Position numbers and translations under genes: made by a program
Notes under the pieces: model-generated
What the model saw: the letters and a program-made list of their open reading frames with translations, nothing else
The model's database searches: none
Told to the model about the DNA's origin: nothing
Source of the DNA: Shewanella psychrophila
GTDB lineage: Bacteria; Pseudomonadota; Gammaproteobacteria; Enterobacterales; Shewanellaceae
Assembly (NCBI RefSeq): GCF_002005305.1
Contig: NZ_CP014782.1
Span: forward strand, 5,394,001 to 5,458,000
Reading direction: 5' to 3'
DNA length: 64,000 nt
Shown here: one piece after another, positions 18,111 through 26,938 of the stretch
How positions within the stretch are numbered: the stretch's first letter is position 1
Layout: each line of letters opens with the position of its first letter

Positions 18111-18126
18111 AGACGTCTATACGTAT
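18111..18126 (+). promoter_or_regulatory. MetJ operator, two adjacent met boxes
   Basis: AGACGTCT (18111-18118), a perfect consensus met box, is followed directly by ATACGTAT (18119-18126). Adjacent 8-bp boxes are the standard MetJ-SAM binding arrangement. It lies 73 bp upstream of the metH start. A partial box (ATACGTGTCT) at 18091-18100 may extend it. Confidence 0.85.
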
Positions 18127-18198
18127 AAACATCCAAACGACACCACGCAGTGGTTTCAATAGAGATGCAGCGCAGATCTATTAAGGCAGGTAGAATTT

Positions 18199-21100
18199 AT
18201 GGCCAGTGTCACCCTCAGTACCCAGAAATTAACTAAAGAGAAAGGTCAACAGCTCACCTTAAAATTGACCCGACAACTCGAACAAGGGATCCTCATTCTC
18301 GATGGCGCCATGGGCACCATGATCCAGGACCTTAAGTTAGAAGAGGAAGATTTTCGCGGCGAACAGTTCAAAGACTGGCATAAAGATGTAAAAGGCAACA
18401 ACGACATGTTGGTGCTCACCCAAGCCGAAGCTATCAAGGGTATTCATAAACAATACCTGCTGGCTGGCGCCGATATTATCGAGACCAACACCTTCAACGC
18501 GACGCCCATCGCCATGGCTGACTACGACATGCAGGCGTTCTCGGCTCAGATAAACCTTGAGGGGGCCCGACTCGCCCGCGCTGCTGCCGATGAAGTTGAG
18601 CAAGAGACTGGTCGCAGCTGTTATGTAGCCGGTGTACTCGGCCCAACTAACCGCACCTGTTCTATTAGCCCGGACGTGAACGACCCTGGATACCGAAATG
18701 TCACATTCGATGAGCTGGTCGAGGCTTATGTCGAGTCTATCAATGCCCTGATTGAGGGCGGTGCCGATATCATCATGGTAGAAACCATTTTCGATACCTT
18801 AAACGCCAAGGCCGCCCTGTTTGCCGTCGAGACTGTTTATGATGATCTGGGTGCACGCTTGCCTATCATGATATCCGGTACCATTACCGATGCATCTGGC
18901 CGCACCCTGACCGGGCAAACCACCGAAGCCTTCTACAACTCACTACGTCATGTTAAGCCGCTATCTATTGGCCTTAACTGCGCCCTGGGGCCTAAAGAGC
19001 TGCGCCCTTATGTGGAAGAGCTATCTAAAATTTCCGAGTGTTTCGTCTCGGCTCATCCAAATGCGGGCCTGCCCAATGAGTTTGGTGGCTATGATGAGAC
19101 CCCCAAGCAGATGGCCGATATTATCGGTGAGTGGGCCGAGGAAGGCTTCCTTAATATAATCGGTGGCTGTTGTGGTACCACGCCGGATCATATCCGTGTC
19201 ATCCGCGAAGCCGTAATCAAATACCCTGCCCGTCCGCTACCGGACATCCCGGTGGCCTGTCGCCTGTCTGGTCTTGAGCCGCTGACGATTGATGAGAACT
19301 CGCTGTTTCTTAACGTAGGTGAGCGTACCAACGTCACAGGTTCGGCCAAGTTTCTGCGCCTTATCAAGACAGGTGAATTCGAAGAAGCGCTATCGGTAGC
19401 CCGTGATCAAGTAGAAAACGGCGCGCAGATCATCGATATCAACATGGATGAGGGTATGCTCGACGGCGTCGAGATCATGCACAAGTTCCTCAACCTTATC
19501 GCCTCCGAGCCCGACATATCTCGTGTGCCGATTATGATCGACTCCTCTAAATGGGAAGTGATCGAAGCCGGTCTCAAGTGTATTCAGGGTAAAGGTATCG
19601 TTAACTCCATCTCGCTTAAAGAGGGAGAAGAGAAGTTTATCCAGCAGGCCACTTTAGTTAAGCGTTACGGCGCCGCAGCCATCATCATGGCGTTTGATGA
19701 ACAGGGGCAGGCCGATACTAAGGCACGCAAGATAGAGATCTGTACCCGCGCTTATCGGGTATTGGTGGATAAGGTAGGCTTCCCGCCGGAAGATATTATC
19801 TTCGATCCCAATATTTTCGCCATCGCCACAGGTATCGAAGAGCACGACAATTATGCCGTCGACTTTATCGAGGCCACCCGCGAGATAAAACGCACCTTGC
19901 CCCACGCCATGATCTCGGGCGGTGTATCTAATGTTTCCTTCTCTTTCCGTGGTAACAACCCGGTGCGAGAGGCCATTCATGCTGTGTTCCTTTATCACGC
20001 GATTCAGGCTGGCATGGACATGGGTATCGTCAACGCTGGTCAATTAGCCATCTATGACGATATCGACCCAGAGCTAAAGAAAAGCGTCGAGGCCATAGTA
20101 GGGAATTTCCCTTGCACCGCTGTCGATAAGAATGGCGATGCAACCAATAACACCGAGCTGTTATTAGAAGTGGCGGAAAAATTCCGCGGTGACGGCAGTC
20201 AAACTGCCAAAAAAGAAGATCTAGAATGGCGCAGCTGGGAGGTCAATAAACGTCTGGCTCACGCCTTGGTTAAAGGCATCACAGATTATATCGACGAAGA
20301 CACAGAGGAGGCGCGAGCGGCAGCAAGCCGTCCCCTGGATGTGATTGAAGGCGCCTTGATGGACGGCATGAATGTGGTTGGCGACCTATTTGGCTCGGGC
20401 AAGATGTTCCTGCCTCAGGTCGTTAAGTCTGCCCGTGTGATGAAAAAAGCCGTGGCTTATCTGAACCCTTATATCGAACTCGAAAAGACTCCGGGTCAGT
20501 CAAACGGCAAGATTTTAATGGTCACAGTAAAAGGTGACGTACACGATATCGGCAAGAACATCGTCGGCGTGGTGCTGGCCTGTAACGGCTATGATGTTAT
20601 CGATCTTGGAGTCATGGTACCGGTGGAGAAAATCATCGAAGTGGCCATAGCCGAAAATGTCGACATAATAGGCATGTCTGGGCTTATCACCCCGAGTCTG
20701 GATGAGATGGTGCATAACGTTAAAAGCTTCCATAAGGCAGGTTTAACCATTCCATCTATTATCGGCGGCGCGACTTGCTCGAAAATTCACACCGCGGTGA
20801 AAATTGCCCCTCACTCGCCGACAGGTGCCATCTATATCGCCGACGCCTCCCGCGCCGTGCCTATGGTGTCAAAGCTGATTAATAACGCCACAAGGCAAGC
20901 TACGATAGATGAAGCTTATCAAGAATATGATGTGATGCGCGAGAAGCGCCTGTCGCAAACCAAACGTAAGATTATTACTTCTATCGAAGCAGCCCGAGAG
21001 AACCGCTGCAAGCACGACTGGGAGAACTACACCCCATTTGTGCCCAATCAGCTAGGCCGTCAGGTATTCGATGACTACCCATTGGAAGACTTAGTCGAGC

Positions 21101-21957
21101 GTATCGACTGGACGCCCTTCTTCCGCAGTTGGGAGTTACATGGACATTTCCCTAAAATCTTAACCGATAAAGTAGTCGGCGAAGAGGCGACTAAATTGTT
21201 CGCCGATGGTAAGGCTATGCTGAAGAAAATCATCGATGAGAAGTGGCTCACCGCCAAAGCGGTTATCGGTCTCTTCCCTGCCAATACCGTTAACCATGAT
21301 GATATCGAACTGTACACAGATGAGTCCCGTACTGAGCTTGAGATGACTACCCATCACCTGCGAATGCAGATAGAGCGTGTCGGCAATGACAACTTCTGCT
21401 TAGCAGACTTTGTCGCGCCCAAGAACAGTGGCGTGGCCGATTACATGGGAGGTTTTGCCGTCACAGCTGGTCATGGCATCGACGAGCACATTGCACGCTT
21501 CGAGGCCGATCACGATGACTACAGCGCCATCATGCTCAAATGTTTGGCCGACCGATTGGCCGAAGCCTTCGCCGAGCGTATGCACGAACGTGTGCGTAAG
21601 GAGTTCTGGGGTTATGCCAGTGATGAAGTGTTAGATAACGAAGCGCTTATCCGTGAAAAGTACAAAGGCATACGTCCGGCACCTGGTTATCCAGCTTGCC
21701 CAGACCACACAGAGAAAGGGCTGCTTTGGGATCTATTAAAGCCTGATGAGACCATTGGTCTGAATATCACCGAAAGCTACGCCATGTTCCCAACGGCGGC
21801 AGTATCAGGTTGGTATTTCGCCCATCCTAAGTCTCGCTATTTTGGCGTGACCAATATCGGCAAAGATCAGGTCGAGGATTATGCGCAGCGTAAGGGCATA
21901 AGTCTGGCTGAAACTGAGCGATGGCTCGCTCCTGTTTTGGATTACGATCCTGAGTAG
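18199..21957 (+). CDS. metH: Cobalamin-dependent methionine synthase
   Basis: A 1252-aa, full-length MetH that transfers the methyl group of 5-methyltetrahydrofolate to homocysteine through methylcobalamin. The homocysteine domain (about 20-345) has zinc-binding cysteines in GLNCALG and GGCCGTT. The folate domain follows with NVGERTNVTGS. The B12 domain carries GDVHDIGKNIVG, whose His is the lower cobalt ligand. The C-terminal SAM reactivation domain has RPAPGYPACPDHTEK. AGGTAGA precedes the ATG. MetJ boxes upstream and the B12 uptake and salvage genes next door fit its cofactor needs. A short, decayed copy of its 3' region lies at 25824. Confidence 0.97.
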   Translation: MASVTLSTQKLTKEKGQQLTLKLTRQLEQGILILDGAMGTMIQDLKLEEEDFRGEQFKDWHKDVKGNNDMLVLTQAEAIKGIHKQYLLAGADIIETNTFNATPIAMADYDMQAFSAQINLEGARLARAAADEVEQETGRSCYVAGVLGPTNRTCSISPDVNDPGYRNVTFDELVEAYVESINALIEGGADIIMVETIFDTLNAKAALFAVETVYDDLGARLPIMISGTITDASGRTLTGQTTEAFYNSLRHVKPLSIGLNCALGPKELRPYVEELSKISECFVSAHPNAGLPNEFGGYDETPKQMADIIGEWAEEGFLNIIGGCCGTTPDHIRVIREAVIKYPARPLPDIPVACRLSGLEPLTIDENSLFLNVGERTNVTGSAKFLRLIKTGEFEEALSVARDQVENGAQIIDINMDEGMLDGVEIMHKFLNLIASEPDISRVPIMIDSSKWEVIEAGLKCIQGKGIVNSISLKEGEEKFIQQATLVKRYGAAAIIMAFDEQGQADTKARKIEICTRAYRVLVDKVGFPPEDIIFDPNIFAIATGIEEHDNYAVDFIEATREIKRTLPHAMISGGVSNVSFSFRGNNPVREAIHAVFLYHAIQAGMDMGIVNAGQLAIYDDIDPELKKSVEAIVGNFPCTAVDKNGDATNNTELLLEVAEKFRGDGSQTAKKEDLEWRSWEVNKRLAHALVKGITDYIDEDTEEARAAASRPLDVIEGALMDGMNVVGDLFGSGKMFLPQVVKSARVMKKAVAYLNPYIELEKTPGQSNGKILMVTVKGDVHDIGKNIVGVVLACNGYDVIDLGVMVPVEKIIEVAIAENVDIIGMSGLITPSLDEMVHNVKSFHKAGLTIPSIIGGATCSKIHTAVKIAPHSPTGAIYIADASRAVPMVSKLINNATRQATIDEAYQEYDVMREKRLSQTKRKIITSIEAARENRCKHDWENYTPFVPNQLGRQVFDDYPLEDLVERIDWTPFFRSWELHGHFPKILTDKVVGEEATKLFADGKAMLKKIIDEKWLTAKAVIGLFPANTVNHDDIELYTDESRTELEMTTHHLRMQIERVGNDNFCLADFVAPKNSGVADYMGGFAVTAGHGIDEHIARFEADHDDYSAIMLKCLADRLAEAFAERMHERVRKEFWGYASDEVLDNEALIREKYKGIRPAPGYPACPDHTEKGLLWDLLKPDETIGLNITESYAMFPTAAVSGWYFAHPKSRYFGVTNIGKDQVEDYAQRKGISLAETERWLAPVLDYDPE

Positions 21958-22664
21958 GGAGTGCTCCTAAGTGATCATGTTTACTCTTTAGAGTTGTCAC
22001 CCCGGTAGCGCTTCTGAGCCGGGGCCCAGCTTTTACCTTTCCAAACTTCGTTTGGATTAACGTTGTGGAATTCTATTCCCTTCTCGCAATGAAAAGTAGG
22101 GCAAGGAGGACTGATCGTCCTATCAATAACAGCCAGTTCGGTATCCATACCTCTCGCTCAGAGAGGTTACTGTCGCAACCTTCGCCCTTGATTCTCTGTA
22201 AACCAAAGTACCATGACGCCCGCGAAGTTGTCTTCCTCATGCTTACTTGAAAATAGCTAACGTTTCCTATGATCCGAATTATATCCTTATAATTCCAGCC
22301 AGCTCGGCTATCCCTGCCCCGCGCTCATTAATAGGAAACTACGTTCCCATTCACCCAAGCCCCCCGAAAACTAGCCCCACATCTGATAGGCAGGATGCCT
22401 GAATGCCGTGGAATACATGGATGTATGTTAACGGCCATGTGGATCTTACGCGACTTTAGTTTATAAAAGCCTGCGACGCCCTTCGGCTACTTCCAACGGG
22501 GACTAGTTGTAACTTTAGGCAGCGCGTAAAGAAATGAATATTGAGGATACACAGAGGTGATTAGTACCACTACTTGACTATGATCCAGAGTAATCTAGTC
22601 GTTCCTATTATTTGATTGCCTCTGCTAGCTCAATAATGAACATAATATCGAGTGATATTAAATC
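21958..22664. other. Gene-free stretch with REP-like and dispersed repeats
   Basis: No coding frame is convincing here. It holds a REP-like palindrome (21995-22027, CCCCGG arms) just after metH and two blocks, 22295-22340 and 22483-22527, that resemble the dispersed repeat at 31525-31620, here split by extra DNA. Confidence 0.6.
21995..22027. repeat. REP-like palindrome after metH
   Basis: GTCACCCCGGTAGCGCTTCT then GAGCCGGGG: the same layout as the element at 37521-37552 with CCCCGG in place of ATTCCGGC. It may stabilise the metH transcript end. Confidence 0.6.
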
Positions 22665-23600
22665 CTAATAATTTGACGAATAGCGGAACTTATCGATCAT
22701 AAAATCTAAGAATAATCGAATTCGTTTCGGTTGATACTGTTTACTAATGTACACCACGTTTAAGTCGGCACTCGATACTGAAGTCGATGCATTGAAATTT
22801 TTCATATAACCATTGAGCACTGTAACAAGTCGTAGATTATCAATATCATCCTGAATGTCTAAAACGGATTTAAGCGCAATGCCAGCCCCTTCTAAAGCCC
22901 AGCATCGAATGACTTCTCCATCATCAGAAAAACGCTTAGGGACAACCGTGATTGCATTTCTTTTATCTTGATCTTGAAAGTGCCAGGTCTTTAACTCCTC
23001 GTTACTACGAAGCATTGCTAGGCAATGATGATGCACTAAATCCTGTGGGGTTAATGGTGTGCCATATTGCTTCAAATATGCAGGTGAGGCGCATAGCACC
23101 CGTCTGCTAGCCGACAATCGCCGCGAGATCAAGTTACTATCAGCAAGCTCACCATAACGAATAACAATATCCATACCCGACTCGGCAATATTAGAGACAT
23201 TGTCGTTCAAATATAAATAAGGCACAACATCAGGATATAGCTTACAAAACTCAGACACTATTGGAAGAATATATTGTTTACCGACATCCTTTGGCGCCGC
23301 GATTTTTAGTGAGCCTTTCACCTCTTTAACACCATTTTGAATCAGGTCTTCTGTTTCATTGACGTTATCTAAAATCTCAATACAGGCTTTGTGGTAAAGC
23401 GCTCCAGAATCTGTCAGTGATAGGTGTCTGGTACTGCGATTAAGTAACTTCACCGCATACCTTTGTTCAAGTGCCTGCAACCTTGCCGTCATTGTGGCAG
23501 GGGAAAGACCAAGTTCGCGCCCAGCAGCAGCTAATCCTTGATGTTTCACAATGCTGACAAACATTTCCATATCAGAAAACTTATCCACGCCCCCTCCCAT
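22665..23600 (-). CDS. LysR-family transcriptional regulator
   Basis: A 311-aa regulator with an N-terminal winged HTH (about residues 10-68; GLAAAGRELGLSPATMTARL is the recognition region) and a C-terminal effector-binding domain with the common LysR signature SRRVLCASPAYL. GAGGTG lies 5 nt before the ATG at 23600. It is divergent from the SDR-MFS pair (106-bp gap), the usual layout for a LysR that controls its neighbours. It belongs to the CrgA/YafC-like subgroup. The ligand is unknown. Confidence 0.9.
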   Translation of the reverse strand: MGGGVDKFSDMEMFVSIVKHQGLAAAGRELGLSPATMTARLQALEQRYAVKLLNRSTRHLSLTDSGALYHKACIEILDNVNETEDLIQNGVKEVKGSLKIAAPKDVGKQYILPIVSEFCKLYPDVVPYLYLNDNVSNIAESGMDIVIRYGELADSNLISRRLSASRRVLCASPAYLKQYGTPLTPQDLVHHHCLAMLRSNEELKTWHFQDQDKRNAITVVPKRFSDDGEVIRCWALEGAGIALKSVLDIQDDIDNLRLVTVLNGYMKNFNASTSVSSADLNVVYISKQYQPKRIRLFLDFMIDKFRYSSNY

Positions 23601-23705
23601 TATTCACCTCATACGAATAATGACTTCGTATTTGCATCAATTATCAAATCTTACCGAACAAATATAATAGCAACTGTTATCAAGAGCAACAGCAAGGAAC
23701 CAATT

Positions 23706-24386
23706 ATGAACCAGAACCTAAATCAGAAAAAGACAACTTACGTGATCATTGGTGGTACATCAGGTATCGGTGAAGCAGTGGCAAAACATGTCAATAATGA
23801 CAATACCATTATCCATGTTGCCAGCCGCATGACGGGATTAGACATCAGTGACGAGACAGCTGTACATCAGTACTTTGAGTCCATAGGCCCTTTTGAACAC
23901 TTAGTCGTTACAGCGGGTTCATATGCTCCTGCTGGAAAAGTAGCGGATGTCACCATTGAAGAAGCAAAACACGCCTTTGATATTAAGTTTTGGGGGGCCA
24001 TCAATGTGACTAAACATGCGGCAAGATACATGACTCCCAAAGGAACAATCACCCTGACCACTGGCATGCTGTCGCGCAAAATCGTTGCTAATACTTACGT
24101 AAAAACCGCTATCAATGCCGCGCTAGAGGCCGTGACAAAAGTGCTAGCTAAAGAGCTTGCGCCGATTAGAGTCAATGCGATTAGTCCAGGCTTAACCATG
24201 ACCTCAGCATACAAAAATATGGATGCTAGCTCACGTAACGCCATGTACGAAAATGCTAAACGCAATTTACCCGCAGGTATCGCGGGGTCGGCTGAAGATA
24301 TTGCGATGGCTTATGTCATGGCAATATCCAACCCCTATATGACGGGTTCGATCATCGATGTCGATGGCGGCGCACTCGTCAATTAG
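23706..24386 (+). CDS. Short-chain dehydrogenase/reductase with altered active site
   Basis: A 226-aa SDR with the NAD(P) motif GGTSGIG near residues 16-22 and the RVNAISPG segment near 160. The YxxxK catalytic pair is not at its normal place: aligning AALEAVT to the usual site puts Lys where Tyr belongs and Asn where Lys belongs. A subfamily of SDRs lacking this Tyr is common in Proteobacteria, and its chemistry is not settled. The start at 23706 has AAGGAA 6 nt upstream; the longer frame from 23538 runs through the divergent promoter. It is followed after 67 bp by an MFS gene, likely one operon. Confidence 0.85.
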   Translation: MNQNLNQKKTTYVIIGGTSGIGEAVAKHVNNDNTIIHVASRMTGLDISDETAVHQYFESIGPFEHLVVTAGSYAPAGKVADVTIEEAKHAFDIKFWGAINVTKHAARYMTPKGTITLTTGMLSRKIVANTYVKTAINAALEAVTKVLAKELAPIRVNAISPGLTMTSAYKNMDASSRNAMYENAKRNLPAGIAGSAEDIAMAYVMAISNPYMTGSIIDVDGGALVN

Positions 24387-24453
24387 CACATCAACCTACC
24401 AGGTGTGCCAAGCCATGCCGAGCAAATCTTAACGTTAACCAAGGTGATTAATC

Positions 24454-25650
24454 ATGAACAAAGCAAAGATGCCGTTTCAGGTATGGATACTCACACTCGC
24501 AGCCTTCGCTATTGGCACCGCTGAATTTGTTATTGCGGGTATTCTTCCGCAAATAGCCACATCACTATCGATTACAGAAGGCCAAGCAGGATACTTAATT
24601 AGCGCATACGCGCTAGCCATTGTGATTGGTGGCCCTATCTTAACCATCTATCTAGCCCGCTTTAATAAAAAATGGGTGCTCATTGGGCTCATGGCTTTAT
24701 TCATTGTCGGCAATATAATGTCCGCATTAGCACCGACTTACAACTTGCTACTCTTAAGTCGCGTTATTGCCGGATTAGTTCAAGGACCTTTTTATGGGAT
24801 TGGTGCTGTTGTAGCGACAAACCTAGTGTCGGAGAAAATGGCGGGTCGCGCCGTTGGTCAAATGTTTGCAGGTTTAACACTTGCCAATGTACTTGGGGTT
24901 CCCGCTGGCACTTGGATTAGCTTAAAGTTTGGCTGGCACAACACCTTCTTTATTGTGGCCGCTTTTGGTGCCATCGCTATGATTTCAATTTTAATATCTA
25001 TCAAGTCGACTGGGCATGGGGAAGCAAAAAATATTAAGGCTCAGCTAAAGGCATTCAAAAACCCAATGCTGCTTATCAGCCTAGCAATCACTGCATTAGC
25101 CTGGTCAGGTTTCATGGCGTTATATGGATACATAGCACCAATAGCAACCCATATTACAGGCTATAGCGAAGATGCCGTCACTTGGATTTTAGTTATTGTC
25201 GGGCTTGGTCTCATCATTGGTAACACGCTTGGTGGACGCTCGTCAGACAAGGATCTAAGAAAAGCCTCTATGTTCTGGGCTATTGCAATGATTGTCTCAT
25301 TGATTATTGTCGGTCTGGTAATTGATAATCCGATTCTACTTATTGTTGCCCTCTTTGTATTCGGTATCGCGTCATTTGCAAACGTCCCCGCGATGCAGCT
25401 TCGGGTGATGAACCATGGTGGTGAAGGTCAAGAACTAGCGGCAACTGCCAATATATCGGCATTTAACTTAGCCAATGCATTTGGTGGTTTCCTAGGAGGA
25501 ATGGTACTCGATAGCCACTTAGGTGCGGGCATGATCCCTTACGCGGCCATTATAGTGCCAATTATTGGTGTGTTCTTTATCGCTAAAGCCAACCAGCGTG
25601 AAAGTCGCAATGATAAGTTAGACACCAACCTGGCAAGTGCTAATCACTAA
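24454..25650 (+). CDS. MFS efflux transporter, DHA1 (AraJ/YdhP-like)
   Basis: A 398-aa protein with 12 predicted membrane helices. It has the DHA1 N-terminal pattern (GTAEFVIAGILPQIA) and, in helix 4-5, GLVQGPFYGIGAVVA with a conserved Arg nearby. It most resembles the AraJ/YdhP sugar- or drug-efflux group; the substrate is unknown. AAGGTG precedes the ATG. It follows the SDR gene and ends at a strong terminator. The LysR-SDR-MFS set resembles a small inducible detoxification module. Confidence 0.88.
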   Translation: MNKAKMPFQVWILTLAAFAIGTAEFVIAGILPQIATSLSITEGQAGYLISAYALAIVIGGPILTIYLARFNKKWVLIGLMALFIVGNIMSALAPTYNLLLLSRVIAGLVQGPFYGIGAVVATNLVSEKMAGRAVGQMFAGLTLANVLGVPAGTWISLKFGWHNTFFIVAAFGAIAMISILISIKSTGHGEAKNIKAQLKAFKNPMLLISLAITALAWSGFMALYGYIAPIATHITGYSEDAVTWILVIVGLGLIIGNTLGGRSSDKDLRKASMFWAIAMIVSLIIVGLVIDNPILLIVALFVFGIASFANVPAMQLRVMNHGGEGQELAATANISAFNLANAFGGFLGGMVLDSHLGAGMIPYAAIIVPIIGVFFIAKANQRESRNDKLDTNLASANH

Positions 25651-25690
25651 CCTTCACCTTAATAGCGAGCGAAAATAATAGCCCTAACTG

Positions 25691-25729
25691 AAATTCCCCG
25701 CTTATTCGATGAATAAGCGGGGAAATTTT
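25691..25729 (+). terminator. Terminator after the MFS gene
   Basis: A long stem (AATTCCCCGCTTATTC with its complement) around a short loop, ending in a T-run. Confidence 0.85.
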
Positions 25730-25823
25730 CCAGCACTTGCCTCTCTGATAGTGAGTTAATTAAACAGGAGCCTGCACTTTATAAACCAAAGTAACATAAG
25801 CCCCACATAGACGTAGGGTCTAG

Positions 25824-25892
25824 GCCGAGCGTATGCGTAAGAAGTTCTGGGGTTATGCCTCTGATGAAGTATTAGATAATGAAGGACTTATT
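25824..25892 (+). pseudogene. Fragment of a second metH 3' region
   Basis: These 69 bp match metH around 21570-21655 (reading AERMRKKFWGYASDEVLDNEGLI), with a 12-bp in-frame deletion and a few substitutions. No further match to metH is visible on either side. It lies in an otherwise gene-free gap (25730-26265). It is a relic, not a working gene. Confidence 0.8.
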
Positions 25893-26265
25893 CTTAAATC
25901 TATTGCACTTATTCTATATACTCCAGCAATGGGATTAACCCACTCAAGATTAAAAATAAGTCGTGGCTAACGATATAAACTTAATAACTAATTAAACTCC
26001 TCCCCCTTACAACTAAAGAACTACAATCTACATATATAATTAAAAGTTCGCATGAGAGAGATGAATTTAATTCATCAAAAAATAAAGACTTACATTTTAA
26101 CCCCCTAATATTCAATTGAACAAAATACTTAAGTATTGTACTTTGTTCGTCATTAATAATTACTTAGTAAGCCAGAACAATTAATAAACAAAGATAAATA
26201 AAGTTGAAACAATAAATAGTTACTCTACTACCAAACAAATAAGTTACATTTTTCAAGGAGTGAAA

Positions 26266-26889
26266 ATGTCAAACATTGAATTATTCATAGCATGGTTTAC
26301 TGTCATGTTCCCTTTAGTCATAAGTCCTGGCCCTGCAAATGTTGTGTTTGCGGCTTCGGGTGCATCAATGGGATTTAGACGATCTTTACCTTTAATAGCA
26401 GGAATCGATATTGTTTTTGTTTTTTACTCTCTGCTCATTGGGTTTGGATTTGGGGCCGTAATTCAAAGTAACACCACCCTTTTCAATACAGTTCAAATAT
26501 TAGGCGCAATATATTTACTCTATTTATCGTACCGATTTATTTCGCCTAAGGTAAAACAAAACAACAATTCAGAAAGCGCTTCCAATGCTAACTTTACATT
26601 CTTAAATGGCGTTATAATTCAGCTACTTAACCCAAAGGGGTTAATCATGCTGATACTAATGTTTTCTCTATTTTCATCATCAGAACAGTCCTCATCAAAC
26701 ATACTCACATTATCTTTATGGTTATGTATATTAAACGTATCTTCGCACATGCTCTGGGTCGCATTCGGTTCCCATATTTTAAGAAAAATGAATTCTGGTA
26801 GAAGTGAAAAATTCCAAGCTGTTTTTTTTGCAACTTGTCTAGCGCTAGTTTCAATTTGGATAATAACTGAAATGGTTATTAATCTTTAA
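26266..26889 (+). CDS. LysE/RhtB-family amino-acid exporter
   Basis: A 207-aa inner-membrane protein with six predicted helices. The N-terminal ISPGPANVVFAASGASMGFRR region is the LysE/RhtB hallmark, and a NPKGLIML segment follows in mid-protein. The family exports amino acids or their derivatives. AAGGAG (26255-26260) fits the ATG at 26266 better than the GTG at 26260. It is the first gene of the AT-rich cassette ending at 31283. Being linked to Dap biosynthesis genes, it is a candidate exporter for Dap or a product made from it (inference). Confidence 0.88.
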   Translation: MSNIELFIAWFTVMFPLVISPGPANVVFAASGASMGFRRSLPLIAGIDIVFVFYSLLIGFGFGAVIQSNTTLFNTVQILGAIYLLYLSYRFISPKVKQNNNSESASNANFTFLNGVIIQLLNPKGLIMLILMFSLFSSSEQSSSNILTLSLWLCILNVSSHMLWVAFGSHILRKMNSGRSEKFQAVFFATCLALVSIWIITEMVINL

Positions 26890-26915
26890 TCTTTAATCTT
26901 TAATCTTTAATCTTT
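26881..26915. repeat. Heptanucleotide microsatellite (AATCTTT)5
   Basis: Five perfect copies begin in the last codons of the LysE gene, whose TAA is part of the repeat, and end about 8 nt before the ribosome binding site of the next gene. Copy-number change would alter intergenic spacing but not any reading frame. Confidence 0.95.
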
Positions 26916-26938
26916 AAATTTCAAGGATGGAATTTATA

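Noticed and set aside
22065..22250. 61-codon frame downstream of metH
   Set aside because: It lies in a repeat-rich intergenic region and has no family features.
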